From Solobacterium sp. UBA1789 (GTDB lineage: Bacteria; Bacillota_I; Bacilli_A; Erysipelotrichales; Erysipelotrichaceae): 9,808 bases of DNA. Positions 6,628 through 9,808 of this stretch are shown one piece after another; the stretch's first letter is position 1, and each line of letters begins with the position of its first letter. The stretch spans positions 6,506-16,313 of the forward strand of contig DCGB01000007.1 in assembly GCA_002314515.1 (NCBI GenBank). The letters run 5' to 3'. The position numbers were made by a program, and so were the translations under genes. The notes below the pieces were generated by a model, which was not told the DNA's origin, made no database searches, and saw nothing but the letters and a program-made list of their open reading frames with translations.

Positions 6628-7611
6628 ATGTATAATCGTCTGATAATTAAAGGTTCTTATTATGATATGGGCTATGCTTTGGGCAAGTATTTTAATAAGC
6701 AAATCAGAAAACACTATCATGGTGATAGTCTGGAAGGTTTTGATTCTTTATTAAATAAGGTCAAAAAAGAATTGCCTCTGGTTTATGAAGAAATAAGGGG
6801 TCGGGCGGATGGTGCTCAACTTGATCCTTTGATTATTCTTTATCTGAATAGTCCCGAATATTACCAGGGCAAAGATGGCTGCACTTCCGTCATTATCAAC
6901 AAGAATGATCACTTCCTTTTTTCGCATAATGAAGATGATGATGTCTATGATCATGAGGATCTGGCTATAGTTAAATATGATTATGGTGATTATTCAGAAA
7001 TAAGTTTTACAACTTGTAAGAAACTGTGTGGTTCCTGTTTTGGCATTAATTCTTATGGACTTATATATAGTGGCAATTATCTCCATCATGATATTGTGGA
7101 TAAAGGTAAGTTACCACGTTATCTGGCATTGAGGTCCATTGGTTCAAAGAAATCATCAGAAGAGGTAATTGAATTATTAAAAACGAGAGATTTTGCCTCA
7201 CCTTTCAGTATTAATGTAGGTGATAGGAACAATAATACCTTTAATATTGAAAAGGCTATTGATGATATCTATATAATAGAAATAAAGAATCATTTTGGTC
7301 GAGCTAATCATTTTATCAACATAGATAATCCCAAAGCATCCGTTTCTTCTATATTTAGACAAAATAAGATTAATGAGCTTATTCGGGATGTTGAGGATAT
7401 TGAGGATATAAAGAAGGCTATGGCCTATGAGGGTGATGATTATAACAGTTCTATCTGTCTGAAATATAAAACCAGGATAGATGATAGTATTACTTTGGCT
7501 AATTTTTCTTATGATAGTCAAAGCAGGATTATCAGTATTAAGGATGTTTTAATGAATGATGAATACTGTTTCAGGTATGAGGATTTTGAAGGAGAATATT
7601 ATGGGTTTTAA
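6628..7611 (+). CDS. C45-like acyltransferase / linear amide hydrolase (Ntn fold)
   Basis: This protein (327 aa) resembles peptidase family C45 (acyl-CoA:6-aminopenicillanate acyltransferase-like), which cleaves or exchanges linear amide bonds and often matures by self-cleavage before a Cys. The N-terminal GSYYDMGYALGK (9-20) is the family's usual opening. DGCTS places the candidate nucleophile at Cys85, SHNEDDD (99-105) matches the following strand, and RANHF (225-229) fits the late NHF-type block. There is no signal peptide, so it is cytoplasmic. ATG 6628 retains the full opening motif, but there is no Shine-Dalgarno upstream, and a TATAAT sits 6 bases before the ATG, so the mRNA may be leaderless. 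The next in-frame ATG (residue 14) would cut the motif. Its 3' end overlaps the next gene by 11 bases, which argues for joint function. The substrate is unknown. Confidence 0.83.
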   Translation: MYNRLIIKGSYYDMGYALGKYFNKQIRKHYHGDSLEGFDSLLNKVKKELPLVYEEIRGRADGAQLDPLIILYLNSPEYYQGKDGCTSVIINKNDHFLFSHNEDDDVYDHEDLAIVKYDYGDYSEISFTTCKKLCGSCFGINSYGLIYSGNYLHHDIVDKGKLPRYLALRSIGSKKSSEEVIELLKTRDFASPFSINVGDRNNNTFNIEKAIDDIYIIEIKNHFGRANHFINIDNPKASVSSIFRQNKINELIRDVEDIEDIKKAMAYEGDDYNSSICLKYKTRIDDSITLANFSYDSQSRIISIKDVLMNDEYCFRYEDFEGEYYGF

Positions 7612-8281
7612 TGAAATGACACATGCCTATCTGGCAGCAAAGTATTATCAGTATCTGAAGGAGGCCTTTGGTGATAAGGGTATTGAGGCTTTTGTTCATG
7701 CGACTCAGTATTATGGAATGACCAGGGGTCGAAGAATGGCTCAAAAGGCAATCAAAGATGGAAAGAAATTGAATTATACGACTTATCTGGAATATGGTGA
7801 GTGGGTTTCCAGTGAGGAGTTAAAGGAAATAAAGATGCAGAATCAGGCGGTTATTGTTTCAAAGACACCAGATTATATCAATGAGATTTTCTTTTGTCCC
7901 TGGAATCATGAATTTAAACTATTGGGCTTAGGCGAAGCAGGTGCTGTTTATTGTACTTATCTGGATGAGGCAATTGCCAGAGGTTTTAATCCGGAGATTG
8001 ATTTTAAGGTTGAGACTACATTATTCAACAGTGATCGCTGTAGACATGTAATAAGAGGTGGCGATGTAAAAGATCGTCATGGCAAGAAAATGGAATATGT
8101 TAAGGGCTTTGATTATCATTGTGCTCATTTGTATTATTCTTTTAAAGAATGTTGCAAAGGTATTTTTGATATTGAGGGCTTAAGAGTAGCCGATAAGGTG
8201 TTTGCAGATTTTGAAAAAGATTATGGTCAGGATATGACGGAGATATTGAGTGAATATAGTGAACATAATTTTAATTTATAA
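7601..8281 (+). CDS. L-2-amino-thiazoline-4-carboxylate (ATC) hydrolase-like protein
   Basis: This is a cytoplasmic protein (226 aa) resembling the ATC hydrolase family, named for the Pseudomonas enzyme that opens the thiazoline ring on the way from ATC to cysteine via N-carbamoyl-cysteine. Most members are uncharacterised. Family-like marks are GRRMAQKA (43-50), the FFCPW block (97-101, Cys99), YCTYLDEAIARGFNP (117-131, Cys118) and NSDRCRHVIRGG (143-154, Cys147). I start it at ATG 7601, with AAGGAG (7589-7594) 6 bases upstream; an ATG at 7556 in the same frame has no ribosome site and lies deeper in the C45-like gene. The ribosome site and start are inside the upstream gene's last codons (11-base overlap), so the two are probably coupled. 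No terminator follows before the T-box leader. The family call is fairly good; the reaction is not proven. Confidence 0.8.
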   Translation: MGFNEMTHAYLAAKYYQYLKEAFGDKGIEAFVHATQYYGMTRGRRMAQKAIKDGKKLNYTTYLEYGEWVSSEELKEIKMQNQAVIVSKTPDYINEIFFCPWNHEFKLLGLGEAGAVYCTYLDEAIARGFNPEIDFKVETTLFNSDRCRHVIRGGDVKDRHGKKMEYVKGFDYHCAHLYYSFKECCKGIFDIEGLRVADKVFADFEKDYGQDMTEILSEYSEHNFNL

Positions 8282-8289
8282 AGTATAAT
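8260..8289 (+). promoter_or_regulatory. Predicted promoter of the T-box / lysS transcript
   Basis: A perfect -10 TATAAT (8284-8289) begins 3 bases after the preceding stop codon; TGAACA (8260-8265, 4/6 to TTGACA) stands 18 bases upstream, inside the end of the ATC-hydrolase-like gene. Transcription would begin near 8296-8297, which is where T-box Stem I begins. Confidence 0.7.
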
Positions 8290-8296
8290 TATTGTG

Positions 8297-8492
8297 TCGC
8301 TGTGATAAGAAGAGTATTCTGATTTGTTTGTGTAGAGAGTTCTTGGCTGGTGAAAAAGAATCAGAGGGATTAGAGGAAAAAGGCCTTGGAGCGAATCGTG
8401 TCTCGCGTTAAGAGTAATCAAGGGCATACTTTTGTATGAACTAAGGTGGTACCGCGTTAATTGACGTCCTTAGATGAGGGCGTTTTATTTTT
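8297..8492 (+). ncRNA. T-box riboswitch leader, predicted specificity tRNA-Lys
   Basis: This transcription-attenuation leader senses uncharged tRNA. Stem I closes with TCGCT (8297-8301) and AGCGA (8390-8394). The specifier loop has AGTA on the 5' side (about 8313-8316) and GAA (8376-8378) followed by AAA (8379-8381) and a purine on the 3' side. The stem above it pairs about 8317-8325 with 8367-8376, including wobbles. The apical part has AGAGAG and GGCTGGTGAA, the usual AG bulge and distal loop. Stem III is CATAC-TTTT-GTATG (8425-8438). The T-box AAGGTGGTACCGCG (8443-8456) has bulge TGGT, which pairs with an ACCA tRNA end. The antiterminator pairs CTAAGG (8441-8446) with CCTTAG (8468-8473), and the competing terminator follows. 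AAA specifies Lys, and lysS lies downstream, an independent match. Uncharged tRNA-Lys should switch the operon on. Confidence 0.93.
8464..8492 (+). terminator. T-box-controlled terminator
   Basis: ACGTCCT (8464-8470) pairs with AGGGCGT (8477-8483, one G-U) around a 6-base loop, followed by TTTTATTTTT. The left arm shares bases 8468-8470 with the antiterminator, so the two folds exclude each other. Confidence 0.9.
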
Positions 8493-8508
8493 ATTTAGGA
8501 GGGGGAGA

Positions 8509-9516
8509 ATGAGAGAGTATTATGTAGAGCCGCAGGAAAAGGTCGGTCGTCTGGCAAAATCAACCTATGATCTCTATGTCGGTGTCAACAAATCAACGAT
8601 TGTTGTTCCGGATTATGTTGGACCGATTATTAAGGGTATTGATGTGGGCAGAAGTCGTTATACTGATGATTTTCCAACTTATCCTTTGGTAGATCTGGCC
8701 AGGGATGTCAATGAAAAAGATGTGCAGTTTAAGGATTTCTATTGTCGTTTTTATGAATATGATAAACATGAAAAGGATTGTCCGATTTTCTTTTTCATTC
8801 ACGGCGGTGGTTTTACCAAGGGCAAGCTTCCAAAATTAAATAATATTGGTCGTTATCTGGCTTATATCAATAAGGCGGTTGCAGTTCATATCGAATATGA
8901 GCTGGCTCCAGAAGTTGAGTGGCCAAAGGGCATTAATGAATGTTATGAGGCTATATCTTATTTTTATGAACATAGCGATGACTACGGTTTCGATAAAAAG
9001 AAGATAGTGGTAATAGGTGAATCAGCTGGTGCCAATATGGCGGCTGCTGTTTCCCTGATGGATAAATATAACAAACATGTTAGCATGCAGGTGCTGGTTT
9101 ATCCGGTTGTTGATTTGAGTAGTGAGAGTTCTGAGCGTTTTGATGAAAGCTACTTTGGCAGTGAATTTACGGATATTGAATATAAGCAGCTGTATACCAA
9201 TAAGTCCGATGGCCGTTTCTATCAGGTTTATGCCAATGAAAATGCTGATCCGAAGGATGAATTACTATCACCATATTTTGCCAAAGATTATCGTGATTTT
9301 CCAAGGACGATTGTCATGGCGGCCGACTATGATTTCCTGACTTTTGAATCATATGAGTTTGCAAAGAAACTGGATGAGGCTGGTGTTGATGTAGATTTTG
9401 TTAAATATAATGGTACTTTCCATGCCTTCTTTACCCGTTTGGGTGTATTGGAACAGAGTGAGTGGGCTATGGATTTCATAAAAGAGACTTGTGAAAATTA
9501 TTTTAAGGAGAAATAG
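8509..9516 (+). CDS. HSL-family alpha/beta hydrolase (esterase/lipase, Aes-like)
   Basis: This is a cytoplasmic carboxylesterase of the hormone-sensitive-lipase group (335 aa), acting on short-chain esters or acetylated compounds. HGGG (98-101) forms the oxyanion hole, GESAG carries nucleophile Ser172, Asp275 (AADYDFL) is the likely acid and His305 (GTFHAFF) the base. An N-terminal helical cap covers about 1-70. There is no signal peptide. I chose ATG 8509, preceded by AGGAGG (8497-8502) at 6 bases. The reading frame opens as far up as a TTG at 8461, but that lies within the T-box antiterminator and would put the terminator inside the gene. It is unrelated in detail to the three EstA-type esterases upstream. 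Because it sits between a lysine T-box and lysS, it should rise when charged tRNA-Lys is scarce. The gap to lysS is only 3 bases. The substrate is unknown. Confidence 0.92.
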   Translation: MREYYVEPQEKVGRLAKSTYDLYVGVNKSTIVVPDYVGPIIKGIDVGRSRYTDDFPTYPLVDLARDVNEKDVQFKDFYCRFYEYDKHEKDCPIFFFIHGGGFTKGKLPKLNNIGRYLAYINKAVAVHIEYELAPEVEWPKGINECYEAISYFYEHSDDYGFDKKKIVVIGESAGANMAAAVSLMDKYNKHVSMQVLVYPVVDLSSESSERFDESYFGSEFTDIEYKQLYTNKSDGRFYQVYANENADPKDELLSPYFAKDYRDFPRTIVMAADYDFLTFESYEFAKKLDEAGVDVDFVKYNGTFHAFFTRLGVLEQSEWAMDFIKETCENYFKEK

Positions 9517-9519
9517 AAG

Positions 9520-9808
9520 ATGACACAGAAATTAAATGATCAGGAAATTGTCAGAAGACAAAAAATGGAAGCTCTGAGGGAGCAGGGTATTGATCCTTTT
9601 GGACAGGCTTATCAAAGAGATGAGAATTCAAAGTCATTAAATGAAAAATATGGCGCCAAAACCAAGGAAGAACTGGAGACTTTGGCTGCTAAGGCATCTA
9701 TTGCCGGTCGTATTATGTCTAAAAGAAGAATGGGCAAGATTGGTTTCATGCATCTTCAGGACAAGGATGGCCTGATTCAGGTAGTTGTCAATAAGGCAAC
9801 AGTTGGTG
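9520..9808 (+). CDS. lysS: Lysyl-tRNA synthetase (class II), 5' part
   Basis: This enzyme charges tRNA-Lys with lysine using ATP in the cytoplasm. The window holds only the first 96 codons, open to the edge. The N-terminal helix includes RRQKMEALREQGIDPFG, and the start of the anticodon-binding OB fold is clear in AGRIMSKRRMGKIGF (69-83) and LQDKDGLIQVVV (86-97 region), both characteristic of bacterial LysRS. The ATG at 9520 follows AAGGAG (9505-9510) by 9 bases; that ribosome site lies in the last codons of the upstream hydrolase, 3 bases separate stop and start, and the two are surely co-transcribed. Expression should be set by the T-box leader at 8297-8492, whose AAA specifier agrees with this product. 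The class II catalytic motifs lie beyond the window. Confidence 0.96.
   Translation, partial: MTQKLNDQEIVRRQKMEALREQGIDPFGQAYQRDENSKSLNEKYGAKTKEELETLAAKASIAGRIMSKRRMGKIGFMHLQDKDGLIQVVVNKATVG

Noticed and set aside
7198..7521. Antisense frame under the C45-like gene (also shorter ones at 6751-6954, 8227-8427 and 8593-8802)
   Set aside because: No motif and no ribosome site, and each lies opposite a well-supported gene or the T-box.
7556..7600. Upstream start for the ATC-hydrolase-like gene
   Set aside because: No ribosome site precedes it; ATG 7601 has AAGGAG at ideal spacing and begins right at the conserved region.
8353..8360. Another A-rich AAAAAG stretch as T-box specifier
   Set aside because: It falls in the apical loop and stem of Stem I after GGTG, not in the internal loop opposite AGTA.
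8461..8508. TTG start for the HSL-type hydrolase
   Set aside because: It lies in the T-box antiterminator/terminator; ATG 8509 has AGGAGG 6 bases upstream and suits the family length.
9122..9340. Open frame of 72 codons within the HSL-type hydrolase
   Set aside because: Alternate frame of a gene with a clear catalytic triad, and no ribosome site.

Overview
This is a gene-dense stretch from a low-GC Gram-positive bacterium. All genes are on the + strand, ribosome sites are strong AAGGAG, terminators are short U-run hairpins, and a T-box leader precedes lysS. Protein style and codon use suggest a gut Firmicute, possibly of the Erysipelotrichia. That placement is an inference from general appearance, not from a marker gene.

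Layout. (1) 1-801: the 3' part of an OppF/DppF-type oligopeptide ABC transporter ATPase, ending in a terminator. (2) 849-5376: an apparent five-gene operon alternating three paralogous EstA-type serine esterases (tributyrin/feruloyl esterase and S-formylglutathione hydrolase superfamily) with a Cof-type HAD phosphatase and an M20-type metallohydrolase, in the order esterase-HAD-esterase-M20-esterase. A promoter overlaps the upstream terminator, internal gaps are short or overlapping, and a terminator closes the unit. (3) 5488-6582: a lipoprotein carrying a HAD phosphatase domain, with its own promoter and terminator. (4) 6628-8281: a C45-like (acyltransferase/Ntn-hydrolase) gene overlapping by 11 bases an ATC-hydrolase-like gene. 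The first has a perfect -10 box so close to its ATG that the mRNA may be leaderless. (5) 8260-9808: a promoter and a full T-box leader whose specifier I read as AAA (lysine), then an HSL-family alpha/beta hydrolase, then the start of lysyl-tRNA synthetase, cut by the window end.

Nearly every product is a hydrolase of esters, amides or phosphates, next to a peptide importer. A reasonable inference is local scavenging of imported peptides or acylated small molecules, but no substrate can be read from the sequence. The points most worth a second look are the interleaved and mosaic esterase triplication, the M20 protein lacking two usual active-site positions, the lysine T-box that puts an esterase under tRNA-Lys control, the possible leaderless C45 gene and its ATC-hydrolase partner, and the surface-anchored HAD phosphatase. 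I see no mobile element, CRISPR array, tRNA or rRNA. The longest gene-free stretch is the T-box leader (about 227 bases).
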